This document shows positions 17,842-27,421 of a stretch of DNA of 64,000 nucleotides, one piece after another. The notes below the pieces were generated by a model. That model searched no databases and had not been told where the DNA came from. It saw only the letters and a list, made by a program, of their open reading frames with translations. The position numbers and the translations under genes were made by a program. The number at the start of each line of letters is the position of its first letter. Position 1 is the stretch's first letter. Source of the stretch: Microbacterium terrisoli (lineage in GTDB: Bacteria > Actinomycetota > Actinomycetes > Actinomycetales > Microbacteriaceae); NCBI RefSeq assembly GCF_030866805.1, contig NZ_CP133019.1, forward strand, positions 1,364,001-1,428,000, written 5' to 3'.

Positions 17842-18534
17842 GTGAACGTGGACGCTCGAGCGGCATTGATGGTCGGCGGCGGAGCCGCCGTCGCGGTGAC
17901 CGTGGCCGTCGGTTCCATCATCGGTCTGACAAGCGCGGCGGCGCTCGCCGACCGTGCAGGCACACCTCTCGCGAACGCGGCGATCGTCGTGCACGGCGTC
18001 ACCGCACCCGTCGCATCGTCGGCCCTCGTCGCCGATGCGAAGATCGGACCGGTGACGGTTCCGGCACCGGATGCGCAAGAGGTCTCGCCGTCGGTGGACA
18101 CCGGTCGCACCGGCGGACCGGCTGCAGGCAGCGACTCCACGCATCAGAAGGCTCCGGCGGCGCATTCGTCCCGGACCGGTTCATCGAAGAACCCTGCTCC
18201 ACCGCGCAAAGGCTCCCGCGACGACCACGACAAGCGCCATCGGGGCAAGGACGGTCCGGGCCAGCCCGGTCCTGGTCAAGATGAGCCCGGTCCTGGTCAA
18301 GATGAGCAGGGTGCCGTGCCCGATCACGCAGTCCCCGGCGGCGACGACAACGCCCAGGATCTGCTGCGCGATGCCGAAGACTGGCGCAGGAGCTTCTCCA
18401 CGCGCCTGCAGAGCCTCTACCAGCAGGTTCAGGATTCCGCCGAAGAGGCGGTGAAAACGTCCGTCCAGGTCCATCCCCGTACCTGGATCGGATGGCAGGA
18501 ACAATCGTCCCGTTCCCCAGACAGCGGCGATTGA
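17842..18534 (+). CDS. Predicted secreted or surface protein with low-complexity linker
   Basis: 230 residues: an N-terminal hydrophobic segment (about residues 8-33, ALMVGGGAAVAVTVAVGSII) that could be a signal peptide or anchor, a Pro/Ser/Lys-rich region (about 75-170) containing a 7-residue tandem repeat (PGPGQDE), and a helical C-terminal domain (DWRRSFSTRLQSLYQQVQDS). GTG 17842 follows GAGGGG. It converges on a two-component system across a strong terminator. I do not recognise the family. Confidence 0.65.
   Translation: MNVDARAALMVGGGAAVAVTVAVGSIIGLTSAAALADRAGTPLANAAIVVHGVTAPVASSALVADAKIGPVTVPAPDAQEVSPSVDTGRTGGPAAGSDSTHQKAPAAHSSRTGSSKNPAPPRKGSRDDHDKRHRGKDGPGQPGPGQDEPGPGQDEQGAVPDHAVPGGDDNAQDLLRDAEDWRRSFSTRLQSLYQQVQDSAEEAVKTSVQVHPRTWIGWQEQSSRSPDSGD
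18265..18306 (+). repeat. Perfect 21-bp tandem duplication inside a coding region
   Basis: Two identical 21-bp copies (18265-18285 and 18286-18306) keep frame and duplicate seven residues (PGPGQDE) of the low-complexity linker. Probably a slippage product that could vary between strains. Confidence 0.9.
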
Positions 18535-18565
18535 TCGGGCGCGACTGAGTGCGCGTCCGTTTTCA

Positions 18566-18594
18566 GCCCCCGGCGTTTCCCCGACGCCGGGGGC
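18566..18594. terminator. Bidirectional terminator hairpin
   Basis: A perfect 11-bp stem (GCCCCCGGCGT paired with ACGCCGGGGGC) with a 7-base loop sits between the convergent 17842 gene and the response regulator. On the plus strand it is followed by TTCTCC, on the minus strand by TGAAAA, so it probably ends both transcripts. Confidence 0.85.
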
Positions 18595-18601
18595 TTCTCC
18601 A

Positions 18602-19258
18602 TCACTCCCAGCGGTATCCGACGCCACGGACCGTGGTGATCCGGTCGTGACCGAGCTTGCCGCGCAGGTACCTGACGTAGACATCGACGACGTTCGAGCC
18701 GGGGTCGAAGTTCATGCCCCACACCTCGCTCAACAGCCACTCCCGGGTCAGCACCTCACCGGGGTGGCGCAGGAACTGCTCGGCGAGGGTGAACTCGCGC
18801 GCCGAGAGGTCGATCTCCTGCCCGCCGACGGTGATGCGCCGCGCGAGAAGGTCGAGCTCGACGTCGCCACGTGAGAGCGCATAGCTTCGCCGCGGCGCCG
18901 CATCGCTCAGGCGCCGGCGCACCCGCGCAAGCAGCTCTTCGAACGTGAAGGGCTTGGGCACATAGTCGTTCGCGCCGCTCTCCAGCCCTTCGACGGTGTC
19001 GCGCGTGCTCGTACGCGCCGTCAACATGATCACGGGGATGGCAGACCCCGCGGCGCGCACCCGCTGAAGCACCTCGAAACCGTCCATGATGGGCAGCCCG
19101 ATGTCCAGGAGCACGAGGTCCACGTCGCCGCTGAGAGCCTCCTGCAGAGCGCGCTCGCCATCCTCGGCGATCACGGTGTCGAACCCGGCGGATTCGAGCC
19201 CGCGGCGGACGAACGCCGAGATCGACGGTTCGTCTTCGGCGATCAGGATGCGGGTCAT
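18602..19258 (-). CDS. OmpR/PhoB-family response regulator
   Basis: 218 residues. The receiver domain has acidic D9/E10, phospho-acceptor D52 (LLDIGLP), the TAR signalling Thr and a PKPF lysine. The C-terminal winged helix (about 125-218) ends with the typical VRYLRGKLGHDRITTVRGVGYRW. It is the second gene of a two-component operon in the order kinase-regulator, its ATG overlapping nothing downstream but lying in an ATGA with the kinase frame. Target genes are unknown. Confidence 0.95.
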   Translation of the reverse strand: MTRILIAEDEPSISAFVRRGLESAGFDTVIAEDGERALQEALSGDVDLVLLDIGLPIMDGFEVLQRVRAAGSAIPVIMLTARTSTRDTVEGLESGANDYVPKPFTFEELLARVRRRLSDAAPRRSYALSRGDVELDLLARRITVGGQEIDLSAREFTLAEQFLRHPGEVLTREWLLSEVWGMNFDPGSNVVDVYVRYLRGKLGHDRITTVRGVGYRWE

Positions 19259-20781
19259 TCGGCCGCCTCTCTCTGCAACAGGACGTCGCCGGCGCGAACG
19301 GGGTGCGGCAGCACAGCCGCACCCGTGCGCACCGGCACATGGATGGTGAAGGTCGCTCCGCCGCCGGGCGTGTCGCCGACCTCGCAGCTGCCCCCGTGTG
19401 CCTTGACGATCGCATCGACGATGGCAAGGCCGAGGCCAGAACCGCCCACGGAGCGCTTGCCGCCTGCACGGTCGAAGCGGCGGAAGATCCGACGATGCGA
19501 GGCCGCAGGGATGCCGGGACCGTGATCGCGCACCCACAGGCGCACTTCATCGACGGTCGCGATGCTGCCCACGTGCACGACGGAGCCTGCGGGAGTGTAC
19601 TTGGCCGCATTGTCGGCCAGCTGCAGCCACGCCTGCAGGAGGCGGTCGGGGTCGCCGTTGATGCGGACGTCCGCGGTGGCTTCCACCTCCCAGGTGTGAC
19701 CGGGGATGACCGCGACGAGGTCGCCCATGCGCCGGGTGAGGTCGGCCACTGCGACTTCGCGCATCTCGAACTGCTCGCCGCCTTCGACGGTCGCGAGCAG
19801 ATCGATGTCCTGCACGAGCCGGGTCATCCGGTCCAGCTCCGCGATACCCAATGCGCGCGTGTTGGCGACGTCGGCGGGGTCTGCGGCATCCATCAGCTCC
19901 AGGTGCCCGCGCACGATCGTGATGGGCGTCTTCAGCTCGTGCCGCACGTCATCCAGCAGCTGGCGCTGCACGTCGACCGAGCTTTCCAGGCGGTCGAGCA
20001 TCGAGTTGACAGTACGGGTGAGATCTGAGATGTCGTCGTCGCCCTCCGCGGGCAGCCGCGCGCCGAAGTCAGAGAGGGTGATCGCATCGGCGGTCTCGCG
20101 CAGGTGCCGGATCGGTGAGAGCAGGCGCCCGGCGACGAACCAGCCCACGCCGGCGATGGCCGCCACCATGACCAGCGCCGCCAGCGCATAAGTGGTGATC
20201 GAGGCGGTGACCGGGCGCAGTTCCGCATCGAGGTTCACGACTCGCAGATACACGCCGTGTGCGTCATCGCCGGGCATCGTGATCGGCACGGCGATATAGC
20301 TCAGCGCACCCAAGGGTGTGTCAGCGGTGCCCGTCACCGCGGTCTTCGCCTTCTCCGACTCATTCCAGGCGCGGGCGATCAACGCGTTCTGTCGTGAGAT
20401 GTCGAATCCGCTCAGGGTCGACGGACGATACACCGCACGCCCGTCGATGATGGCGACGGCTGCTTCGTTCTGGGCCGGCACGAGACGCGCCACCGCGGCC
20501 TTCAGATACGACGCCACGGAGTGGAACTCCGCCGGATCGAGTTCTTCCGTCACCGTGGCGGCCGAGTCGGAGCCGTCGCCCTGGGTGGCACCTGTGCTCC
20601 CGGCGACTGTGCGCAGGGCGGCGACCTGCGTGTTCAGGCGCTGGTCCACGCTGGCGATCACGCGCTGCCGCTGCACGACGAAGGTCACACCGCCGACGAT
20701 CGCGAGCCCGATGACGGCCACGACGAGGATCGCACCCAGGATCCGGGTGCGCGCAGACAGAGGGCGATGCGCACGGTGCAC
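19255..20781 (-). CDS. Sensor histidine kinase
   Basis: 508 residues: membrane helices at about 11-35 and 185-205 flank an extracellular sensor region of about 150 residues, then HAMP (about 206-258), HisKA with the phospho-accepting His in DVRHELKTPI (about residue 274), and an HATPase with DNAAKYTP, DHGPGIP and GSGLGLAIV boxes. GATAAT on the minus strand (20788-20793) lies six bases before the GTG start. The stop overlaps the response regulator start. The Thr/Ser-rich sensor domain gives no clear ligand. Confidence 0.93.
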   Translation of the reverse strand: MHRAHRPLSARTRILGAILVVAVIGLAIVGGVTFVVQRQRVIASVDQRLNTQVAALRTVAGSTGATQGDGSDSAATVTEELDPAEFHSVASYLKAAVARLVPAQNEAAVAIIDGRAVYRPSTLSGFDISRQNALIARAWNESEKAKTAVTGTADTPLGALSYIAVPITMPGDDAHGVYLRVVNLDAELRPVTASITTYALAALVMVAAIAGVGWFVAGRLLSPIRHLRETADAITLSDFGARLPAEGDDDISDLTRTVNSMLDRLESSVDVQRQLLDDVRHELKTPITIVRGHLELMDAADPADVANTRALGIAELDRMTRLVQDIDLLATVEGGEQFEMREVAVADLTRRMGDLVAVIPGHTWEVEATADVRINGDPDRLLQAWLQLADNAAKYTPAGSVVHVGSIATVDEVRLWVRDHGPGIPAASHRRIFRRFDRAGGKRSVGGSGLGLAIVDAIVKAHGGSCEVGDTPGGGATFTIHVPVRTGAAVLPHPVRAGDVLLQREAAE

Positions 20782-20818
20782 CAGGCCATTATCGCCTGAG
20801 CATCGCCCCGACCGCGCC

Positions 20819-22213
20819 TCAGCCGGCGTGCGTCATCGAGAGCACGTCCAGCTTCGCGTCCAACTGCTCTTCGGTGATCTCGCCGCGTTCGACGTAGCCG
20901 AGGTCGATCACGGCCTCGCGCACTGTGATGCCCTGGGCGATCGCGTGCTTGGCGATCTTGGACGCCGCCTCGTAACCGATCACCTTGTTCAAGGGCGTCA
21001 CGATCGACGGCGACATGCCCGCATAGGCGGCTGCGCGCTCGACGTTGGCCTCCAGGCCGTCCACGGTCTTGTCGGCCAGCAGCCGCGTCGCGTTGGAGAG
21101 CAGGCGCACCGACTCCAGCAGCGCCGTGCCCATGACCGGGATGGCGACGTTCAACTCGAACGCGCCCGAGGCACCGGCCCACGCGACGGTCGCATCGTTG
21201 CCGATCACCCGCGCACACACCATCAGTGTGGCCTCGGGGATCACCGGGTTGACCTTGCCCGGCATGATGGACGATCCCGGCTGCAGGTCGGGGATGTGCA
21301 GCTCGCCCAGACCCGTGTTGGGACCCGAACCCATCCACCGCAGGTCGTTGTTGATCTTGGTCAGCGACACCGCGATCGTTCGCAGGGCGCCGGATGCCTC
21401 GACCAGGCCGTCGCGGTTCGCCTGCGCCTCGAAGTGGTCCTTGGCCTCGACGATCGGCAGCTCGGTCTCAGCGGCCAGCAGCTCGATGACCTTCTGCGGG
21501 AAGCCGATGGGGGTGTTGATGCCGGTGCCGACGGCGGTGCCGCCCAGGGGGATCTCGCCGACTCGGGGCAGGGCCGCACGGATCCGCTCGATTCCCAGGC
21601 GCATCTGGCGCGCGTAGCCGCCGAACTCCTGGCCGAGTGTGACCGGGGTCGCATCCATCAGATGCGTGCGACCGGATTTCACGACCTCCTTCCACAGCTG
21701 CGCCTTCGACTCGAAGGCGACGGCGAGGTGGTCCAACGCCGGGATCAGGTCATCGATGAGCGCCTGTGTGACGGCGATGTGCACGGACGTGGGGAACACG
21801 TCGTTGGACGACTGCGAAGCGTTCACGTGGTCGTTCGGGTGGACGTCGGCGCCCAGTCGCTGCGTGGCCAGGGTTGCCAGCACCTCGTTCATGTTCATGT
21901 TCGAGCTCGTGCCGGACCCGGTCTGGTACGTGTCGATGGGGAACTGGTCGTCGTGAGCGCCGGTGATGACCTCGTCGGCCGCGTCGGCGATCGCATCGGC
22001 GATGGAGGCGTCCAGCACGCCGAGGCTCTTGTTGGCCAAGGCCGCGGCCTTCTTGATGCGGGCCAGGGCTGCGATCTGCGTCGACTCAAGGCCCTTGCCC
22101 GAGATCGGGAAGTTCTCCACCGCTCGCTGCGTCTGCGCTCCATACAGGGCAGAGGCCGGCACCCGGACTTCGCCCATGGTGTCGTGCTCGATGCGGTATT
22201 CGATGTCAGTCAC
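20819..22213 (-). CDS. fumC: Fumarate hydratase class II
   Basis: 464 residues of the aspartase/fumarase superfamily with the signature [11 protein letters not shown] (about residue 318) and catalytic loop regions [14 protein letters not shown] and SSNDVFPTS. It reversibly hydrates fumarate to malate in the citric acid cycle. AGGAGG lies upstream of the GTG start. It is the last gene of a leftward run from xseA and follows the carbonic anhydrase gene by 33 bases. Confidence 0.96.
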   Translation of the reverse strand: MTDIEYRIEHDTMGEVRVPASALYGAQTQRAVENFPISGKGLESTQIAALARIKKAAALANKSLGVLDASIADAIADAADEVITGAHDDQFPIDTYQTGSGTSSNMNMNEVLATLATQRLGADVHPNDHVNASQSSNDVFPTSVHIAVTQALIDDLIPALDHLAVAFESKAQLWKEVVKSGRTHLMDATPVTLGQEFGGYARQMRLGIERIRAALPRVGEIPLGGTAVGTGINTPIGFPQKVIELLAAETELPIVEAKDHFEAQANRDGLVEASGALRTIAVSLTKINNDLRWMGSGPNTGLGELHIPDLQPGSSIMPGKVNPVIPEATLMVCARVIGNDATVAWAGASGAFELNVAIPVMGTALLESVRLLSNATRLLADKTVDGLEANVERAAAYAGMSPSIVTPLNKVIGYEAASKIAKHAIAQGITVREAVIDLGYVERGEITEEQLDAKLDVLSMTHAG

Positions 22214-22246
22214 TTCGTCGTTCCTCCTGAATGCGGGCGGTAGGGC

Positions 22247-22903
22247 TCACAGCCCCGGGATCGAGATGGGTCCTTCGGTGACGAACGGCACGGTGGTGCC
22301 CTCGCCGAGGCGGTAGATCGCCCCCACGATGCCCAGTCGTCCGGATGCCACCGCGTCGGCGATGATGGGGGATGCCTGCAGCAGCTCTGCGATCGTCGCG
22401 CGCAGATGCTCGCGACCGACCTCGTCGGGGTCGGCGGCTTGTGGCACGGTGTTCGCCGCGCGGGCGATGCGGTGCACGGTGGGCACGATCGGCGCGATCA
22501 GCCGCCAGATCTGCGCCGGGAGCTCGGGGGCGTCCCCGCGCGTGCTGTCGATCGCGGCGCGCACTGCGCCGCATGCCTGGTGACCGAGCACCACCATCAG
22601 CGGGACGTCGAGGATCGCCACGGCGAACTCGATGCTGCCCAGAGCGGACGGCGAGACGACCTGCCCCGCATTGCGCACGACGAACATATCGCCCAGGCCC
22701 TCGTCGAAGACGATCTCAGAGGCGGGACGCGAGTCGGAGCAGCCGAAGACCACGGCGTGCGGGTGCTGGCCGTCGGTGAGCTCGCGGCGCCGGTCCGCGC
22801 TCTGTCGTGGATGCAGGAGCGTGCCCTCGACGAATCGTGCGTTCCCCGCGGCGAGGCGATCCCACGCGGCCTGAGGGGTGAGTCGTACGAGGGCTTCAGT
22901 CAT
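22247..22903 (-). CDS. Beta-class carbonic anhydrase
   Basis: 218 residues with the beta-carbonic anhydrase zinc site: C55 and D57 in GCSDSRP and the His/Cys pair in GHQACGA (about residues 108-113). It interconverts CO2 and bicarbonate in the cytoplasm. The start overlaps the stop of the DUF4245 gene (ATGA), so the two are coupled. Confidence 0.94.
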   Translation of the reverse strand: MTEALVRLTPQAAWDRLAAGNARFVEGTLLHPRQSADRRRELTDGQHPHAVVFGCSDSRPASEIVFDEGLGDMFVVRNAGQVVSPSALGSIEFAVAILDVPLMVVLGHQACGAVRAAIDSTRGDAPELPAQIWRLIAPIVPTVHRIARAANTVPQAADPDEVGREHLRATIAELLQASPIIADAVASGRLGIVGAIYRLGEGTTVPFVTEGPISIPGL

Positions 22904-23559
22904 TTCTTCTCCTGTCGCAGGGCGGCGATCTGATCGGTGAGTCCGCGGGCCGCCGTAGCCGCGGTCTTCGCGTCGGTGGCTCCGTAGACGAGGATGCGGT
23001 CGGGGCCGGCGCTGGTGCCGATCGCGTAGCTGATGTTGGCGTTCTGCGAGGGGTCGCCGATCGCGTACCGCGTCCATTCGATGCCGTCGATGGTCACGGT
23101 GCCCGAGGGCGCGGCACCCGACAGCAGCCGGGCGTCCCACGCCGTGTCGGCGCCGAACCCCTGCGCGACGCGCAAGAACCCGGCGTCCGTGCCCGTCGCG
23201 TAGACGACGGTCCAGGTGGATGTCGCATCGCCTGACAGCGCTGCGTCGTTGGCCCGCCACCCGGTCGGCACGTGCGGGACCACGACGGTCTGACCGGTGG
23301 CCGTGGACGCCTGCTGCGCGATGGCTGCGACGTCGACCGGCGGTGGCGGCGTGGAATTGCCGCGCGGCACGATCATGATGACCACCGCGACGACGGCGAG
23401 GGTCGCCAGGAGGGCGGCGACGAGGTTGCGCACGGTCTGGCTCGAGCGATAGACACGCGACGACTCGGCCTTGCGGGCGGCGGTCTCATCGGCCGTCTCG
23501 GGGCGCCCGAGCTCGGCGACGATGTGGCCGGCCGCCGCTGTTGCAGAGGTTCGTGCCAT
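22900..23559 (-). CDS. DUF4245 domain-containing membrane-anchored protein
   Basis: 219 residues: cytoplasmic N-terminus, one transmembrane helix (about 45-65), then an extracellular beta-rich domain. It matches DUF4245, an actinobacterial family typically encoded next to exodeoxyribonuclease VII and fumarase genes as it is here. Function unknown. It overlaps xseB upstream by one base (TGATG) and the carbonic anhydrase gene downstream by four. Confidence 0.88.
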   Translation of the reverse strand: MARTSATAAAGHIVAELGRPETADETAARKAESSRVYRSSQTVRNLVAALLATLAVVAVVIMIVPRGNSTPPPPVDVAAIAQQASTATGQTVVVPHVPTGWRANDAALSGDATSTWTVVYATGTDAGFLRVAQGFGADTAWDARLLSGAAPSGTVTIDGIEWTRYAIGDPSQNANISYAIGTSAGPDRILVYGATDAKTAATAARGLTDQIAALRQEKK

Positions 23560-23786
23560 CAGTCCGCCTCGACCTGCGCGCGGGCGTCGTCAAGGCGCTG
23601 CTTGGCACCGCGCAGCCATTGCTCGCACCGGGCGGCGAGGGCCTCGCCGCGCTCCCACAGCGCGAGCGAGTGCTCGAGGGTGGGTGAGCCCTGCTCGAGT
23701 TCTGCGACCACGCTGACCAGCTCGTCACGCGCCTGCTCGAAGCTCAGAGTCGCGACGTCGGCGATGGTTTCGCTCGGCTCGGTCAT
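23559..23786 (-). CDS. xseB: Exodeoxyribonuclease VII small subunit
   Basis: 75 residues, the normal size, with the family motif [19 protein letters not shown] and a C-terminal helix [18 protein letters not shown]. It assembles in several copies on XseA to form the single-strand-specific exonuclease. It begins three bases after the xseA stop. Confidence 0.95.
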   Translation of the reverse strand: MTEPSETIADVATLSFEQARDELVSVVAELEQGSPTLEHSLALWERGEALAARCEQWLRGAKQRLDDARAQVEAD

Positions 23787-23789
23787 GCT

Positions 23790-25088
23790 CTACAGCTTAG
23801 TTCGGGTTGCCGGCGCGGCCGATTCGGCGACTTCGCCGTCGGAGGTGGCGGCGATGCTCCCGCGGTCGAGCGTCACCGTCAGCGCGGTGCCCGCCGCCGC
23901 CTGCGCCGCATCGCGCAGGATGGTGCCGTCGTGCAGGTGGGCGATCGCGTAACCGCGTGCGAGCGTCGCCGCCGGGGAGAGCGCGTGCAGGGTCGCCCGC
24001 AGCTGCGCCACGCGTGAGGCGGCCGTCTCCACCCGCCGGTCGACGAGGTCGCGGCCACGGGCGGCGAGCAGCCAGACATCCTGCGTGCGTCCGGCGATCA
24101 GCGATTCGGGTTCGCGCAGAACCGGGCGGCTGCGCAGCTGTTCGAGCTGGGCGATGTCGTGCGTGATGCGCGTGGTCAGACGCATCGTCAGCCGTGCGCG
24201 CAGCTGGGACACCAGCGCCCGCTGCTCGCCGACGTCGGGCACGATCCGCTTGGCCGCGTCGGTGGGAGTGGAGGCCCGCAGATCGGCGACGTCGTCCAGG
24301 AGCGGATGGTCGTTCTCGTGTCCGATCGCGCTGACCACCGGGGTGGATGCCGCGGCCACCGCGCGCAGCAGCCGCTCGTCGCTGAACCCGAGCAGGGTCT
24401 GCGGGTCGCCGCCCCCGCGTGCGATCACGATGACGTCGACCTCGGGATCGGCATCCAGCGTCTGCAAGGCCGCGAGCGTCTCGGGGACGCACCGGTCGCC
24501 CTGCACCGCCGCGTGCACGGTGCGGAACCGCACGTGCGGCCAGCGCAGCTGCGCGTTGCGGTGCACGTCCTTCTCGGCATCGGATCTCTCGCCGGTGATC
24601 AGCCCGATGCAGTGCGGCAAGAAGGGGATCGGCTTCTTGCGTGCGGGGTCGAACAGTCCCTCCGCACGCAGCTGGGCGCGCAGCCGTTCGAGACGCTCGA
24701 GCTGGTCGCCGAGGCCGGCGCGACGCATCTGCGACACCGCGAAGGTGAAGTCTCCGCCCTTGATGTAGTAGTCGGCCTTCACGCACGCGACGACGCGGTC
24801 ACCGACTCTGAGGTCGTCGGTCATGCGCGCACGGATGCTCGACCACAGCCGGAATGACAGCGTCGCGTCGTTCGAGGCATCCTTCAACCGCCCGTACACG
24901 GCGCCCGCGCGCACGTTCCACGACGTGATCTCGCCCTCGACCCACACCGATCCCCAGCGCTCGACGAAACCGTGGATGGTCTCGTTCAGCCGCGACACGG
25001 AGGTCGGCGCGTCGGGGCGCGACTCACGCGGATGCACGCTGTCGGCAGGCGGCTGCCCGGGTCCTGCCTCGGGGCGGAACGTGGTCAT
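23790..25088 (-). CDS. xseA: Exodeoxyribonuclease VII large subunit
   Basis: 432 residues: N-terminal OB-fold nucleic-acid domain ([13 protein letters not shown], about 47-120), the catalytic region with [14 protein letters not shown] and [17 protein letters not shown], and a C-terminal helical stalk that binds XseB. It degrades single-stranded DNA to short oligonucleotides in mismatch repair and recombination. ATG 25088 follows AAGGACGCC. It is divergent from ispH, 91 bases away. Confidence 0.95.
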   Translation of the reverse strand: MTTFRPEAGPGQPPADSVHPRESRPDAPTSVSRLNETIHGFVERWGSVWVEGEITSWNVRAGAVYGRLKDASNDATLSFRLWSSIRARMTDDLRVGDRVVACVKADYYIKGGDFTFAVSQMRRAGLGDQLERLERLRAQLRAEGLFDPARKKPIPFLPHCIGLITGERSDAEKDVHRNAQLRWPHVRFRTVHAAVQGDRCVPETLAALQTLDADPEVDVIVIARGGGDPQTLLGFSDERLLRAVAAASTPVVSAIGHENDHPLLDDVADLRASTPTDAAKRIVPDVGEQRALVSQLRARLTMRLTTRITHDIAQLEQLRSRPVLREPESLIAGRTQDVWLLAARGRDLVDRRVETAASRVAQLRATLHALSPAATLARGYAIAHLHDGTILRDAAQAAAGTALTVTLDRGSIAATSDGEVAESAAPATRTKL

Positions 25089-25179
25089 GGCGTCCTTCCG
25101 GATTGCGCGGCCGGCGGCCGGCGGCCGTGGCGATGAGGTGTGCGGCCTTTTGCCGGGTGACGTCCGTACAATCAGAACC

Positions 25180-26244
25180 GTGAGCGCCACCGTCGTCCGT
25201 CTGCCCGCGCCCCGCGCCCCCGGCCGCGCCGTGCGCACCGAGCCGCTCCAGGATATCCCGGTGCACGGACACAAGCGTGTGCTGCTGGCCGCGCCGCGAG
25301 GCTACTGTGCGGGCGTGGACCGAGCGGTGGTCACCGTCGAGAAGGCGCTGGAGCGTCACGGCGCACCGGTGTACGTGCGCAAGCAGATCGTGCACAACCG
25401 CCATGTGGTCAGCGACCTCGAAGCGAAGGGCGCCGTCTTCGTCGACGAGGTGGACGAAGTTCCCGAAGGCGCGCTGGTCGTCTTCAGCGCACACGGGGTC
25501 GCTCCCGCGGTGAAAGACGCCGCAGCCGCCCGCGGTCTGCACGCCATCGATGCCACGTGCCCTCTGGTGACCAAAGTGCATCGCGAGGCCGTGCGCTTCG
25601 CCCGCGACGACCGGCAGATCCTGCTGATCGGCCACACCGGGCACGAAGAAGTCGAGGGCACAGCCGGCGAAGCGCCGGAGCACGTGACGGTGGTCACTTC
25701 GCCTGAAGAGGCCGACACGGTCGTGGTGCGCGATCCCGCCAAGGTCGTATGGCTGTCGCAGACCACGCTCTCGGTCGACGAGACCATGCAGACGGTCCGC
25801 AGGCTGCGCGAGCGGTTTCCGCTCCTGCAGGATCCGCCGACCGACGACATCTGCTACGCCACCCAGAACCGTCAGGTCGCGGTGAAGAAGGTCGCCGCCG
25901 GTGCTGATCTGGTGCTCGTGGTCGGCTCGGCGAACTCGTCGAACACTGTGCGTCTGGCCGAGGTGGCCCTGCAGGGCGGCGCGCGCACCGCGTACCGCAT
26001 CGACGACGCCGACGAGATCCGACAGGAATGGCTCGACGGGGTGGCCACGGTCGGCGTCACCAGCGGCGCATCGGTGCCCGAAGACCTCGTGCACGGTGTT
26101 CTGGCCGCCCTCGCCGAGGCCGGCTACAGCGACGTCGACGAGGTGCGCACCGCTGAAGAGGACCTGATCTTCTCGCTGCCCAAAGAACTGCGCACCACCG
26201 TGGACGGCGCGGCCGACCACCGAGGGCGAGGAGGCCGCCGATGA
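25180..26244 (+). CDS. ispH: 4-hydroxy-3-methylbut-2-enyl diphosphate reductase
   Basis: 354 residues with the three cluster cysteines expected for IspH ([19 protein letters not shown] and [11 protein letters not shown]) and the C-terminal GSANSSNT substrate motif. It is the last step of the MEP pathway, making IPP and DMAPP with a [4Fe-4S] centre. TACAAT at 25167-25172 is seven bases before GTG 25180, favouring a leaderless start there. The first 30 residues are a short nonconserved extension. The stop overlaps the next gene. Confidence 0.95.
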   Translation: MSATVVRLPAPRAPGRAVRTEPLQDIPVHGHKRVLLAAPRGYCAGVDRAVVTVEKALERHGAPVYVRKQIVHNRHVVSDLEAKGAVFVDEVDEVPEGALVVFSAHGVAPAVKDAAAARGLHAIDATCPLVTKVHREAVRFARDDRQILLIGHTGHEEVEGTAGEAPEHVTVVTSPEEADTVVVRDPAKVVWLSQTTLSVDETMQTVRRLRERFPLLQDPPTDDICYATQNRQVAVKKVAAGADLVLVVGSANSSNTVRLAEVALQGGARTAYRIDDADEIRQEWLDGVATVGVTSGASVPEDLVHGVLAALAEAGYSDVDEVRTAEEDLIFSLPKELRTTVDGAADHRGRGGRR

Positions 26245-26819
26245 CCGATCCGCGTCATGAGCACAGCCGTGGACAGGGGGCCGACAGCGGCAGCGATCCC
26301 CGCCCCCGGCCGCAGTACGGCGAGTATGCGACCCCCGCCGAGCAGCGGGCGCGCATTCAGCATCCGGCTTCGCCGTCGGCGGCACCGCCGGTGGCCCCGG
26401 CCGCACAGGCCGCGCCTGCCCGAGTCCCGACCGCTGTTCCGGCTGCGCGGCCGGGAGCTGCGGTGAACCGCATCGTCACGATCGTGCTGCTCGCGTACGG
26501 AGCCGTCAACGTCGTGCTCTCGGTATTCTCGTTCCTGGATCTGGCCGCTGTGGCCGATGCCACCTACAAGGTGATGGGCGTGCCGGGGTCGTTCACCTCG
26601 ACGCCGACGACGCAGGCATGGGGGATCGCGGCAGCGGCGCTGCTGGTCGTGGGGTTCATCGTGACCGCGTACTTCTCGATCAGGGTCATGCGGCGCGGTC
26701 GCGTGTCGTGGTGGATCCCGCTGGTGGGTGCGGCGGCGACCTACCTCGTCGTGTCGGTGTGCCTGACGATCCCACTGATGGGCGACCCGGCGCTCATGCA
26801 CTACATCCTGGGTCGTTAG
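26241..26819 (+). CDS. DUF6264-like membrane protein
   Basis: 192 residues: a charged, Ala/Pro-rich cytoplasmic N-terminus (about 1-74) with the [13 protein letters not shown] motif, then four hydrophobic helices (about 76-95, 120-142, 155-178 and a short C-terminal one). The arrangement fits the DUF6264 membrane proteins of Microbacteriaceae; the family name is from memory. It overlaps ispH by four bases. Confidence 0.7.
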   Translation: MTDPRHEHSRGQGADSGSDPRPRPQYGEYATPAEQRARIQHPASPSAAPPVAPAAQAAPARVPTAVPAARPGAAVNRIVTIVLLAYGAVNVVLSVFSFLDLAAVADATYKVMGVPGSFTSTPTTQAWGIAAAALLVVGFIVTAYFSIRVMRRGRVSWWIPLVGAAATYLVVSVCLTIPLMGDPALMHYILGR

Positions 26820-26890
26820 CGAACACGTCGGCGGCAGTCAGATGACACCGCACGTATGCGGGGTGGTCGCGGTGGGCGCAGACTGGAAAC

Positions 26891-27349
26891 ATGCGACTCA
26901 CCCGCGCGCTCACCGCGCTCGCCGTCTCCGCCACTCTCGCACTGACCGCCGCCGCCCTCGCCGGCTGTGGACCCGACACCGGCCCGCGCGTCGTTCTGAA
27001 GACCGCGCACTCCAGCGCCGGGACGGTCGTGGTGGATGCCGCGGGCCGCGCGGTGTACCTGTATTCGGGTGACCAGCAGAACGCGAAGAGCACGTCGTGC
27101 GACGCGGCGTGCCGTGCCAGCTGGCCTCCGGTGACCACCATATCCACGCAGCCGAAGGGCGACGGAGTCGACGCCGCGGTCGGCGAGATCCCGGCGCCCG
27201 ACGGCGGGTACCAGGTGACGCTCGACGGATGGCCGCTCTACTACTTCGACGGTGACACGACCGCCGGCATGATCAAGGGGCAGGGCATCGGCAACGTGTG
27301 GTGGCTGCTGGCCCCCGACGGGCAGAAAATCACCGCGATCGGGCGCTGA
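26891..27349 (+). CDS. Secreted lipoprotein of the COG4315 (Y-X4-D) repeat type
   Basis: 152 residues. Signal peptide with lipobox LAGC (Cys25), then two copies of the secreted-repeat motif built around VYLYSGD and LYYFDGDT, plus a Cys pair (SCDAACRASWPP). The family is exported and membrane-anchored with unknown function. CAGACT at 26879-26884 is six bases before the ATG. Confidence 0.88.
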   Translation: MRLTRALTALAVSATLALTAAALAGCGPDTGPRVVLKTAHSSAGTVVVDAAGRAVYLYSGDQQNAKSTSCDAACRASWPPVTTISTQPKGDGVDAAVGEIPAPDGGYQVTLDGWPLYYFDGDTTAGMIKGQGIGNVWWLLAPDGQKITAIGR

Positions 27350-27371
27350 CTGCGATCGCGTGCCCACACGC

Positions 27372-27404
27372 AGGATGCCTCGACCCATCGGGCCGAGGCA
27401 TCCT
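27372..27404. terminator. Bidirectional terminator hairpin
   Basis: A perfect 11-bp stem (AGGATGCCTCG paired with CGAGGCATCCT) with an 11-base loop lies between the convergent lipoprotein and fbaA genes and is followed by CATCTCTTC on the plus strand. Confidence 0.85.
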
Positions 27405-27421
27405 CATCTCTTCGACGTGGG

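Noticed and set aside
20318-22243. 641-codon plus-strand frame opposite the sensor kinase and fumC
   Set aside because: No motif, low-complexity Arg/Asp/Val composition; fumC and the kinase on the minus strand are certain.
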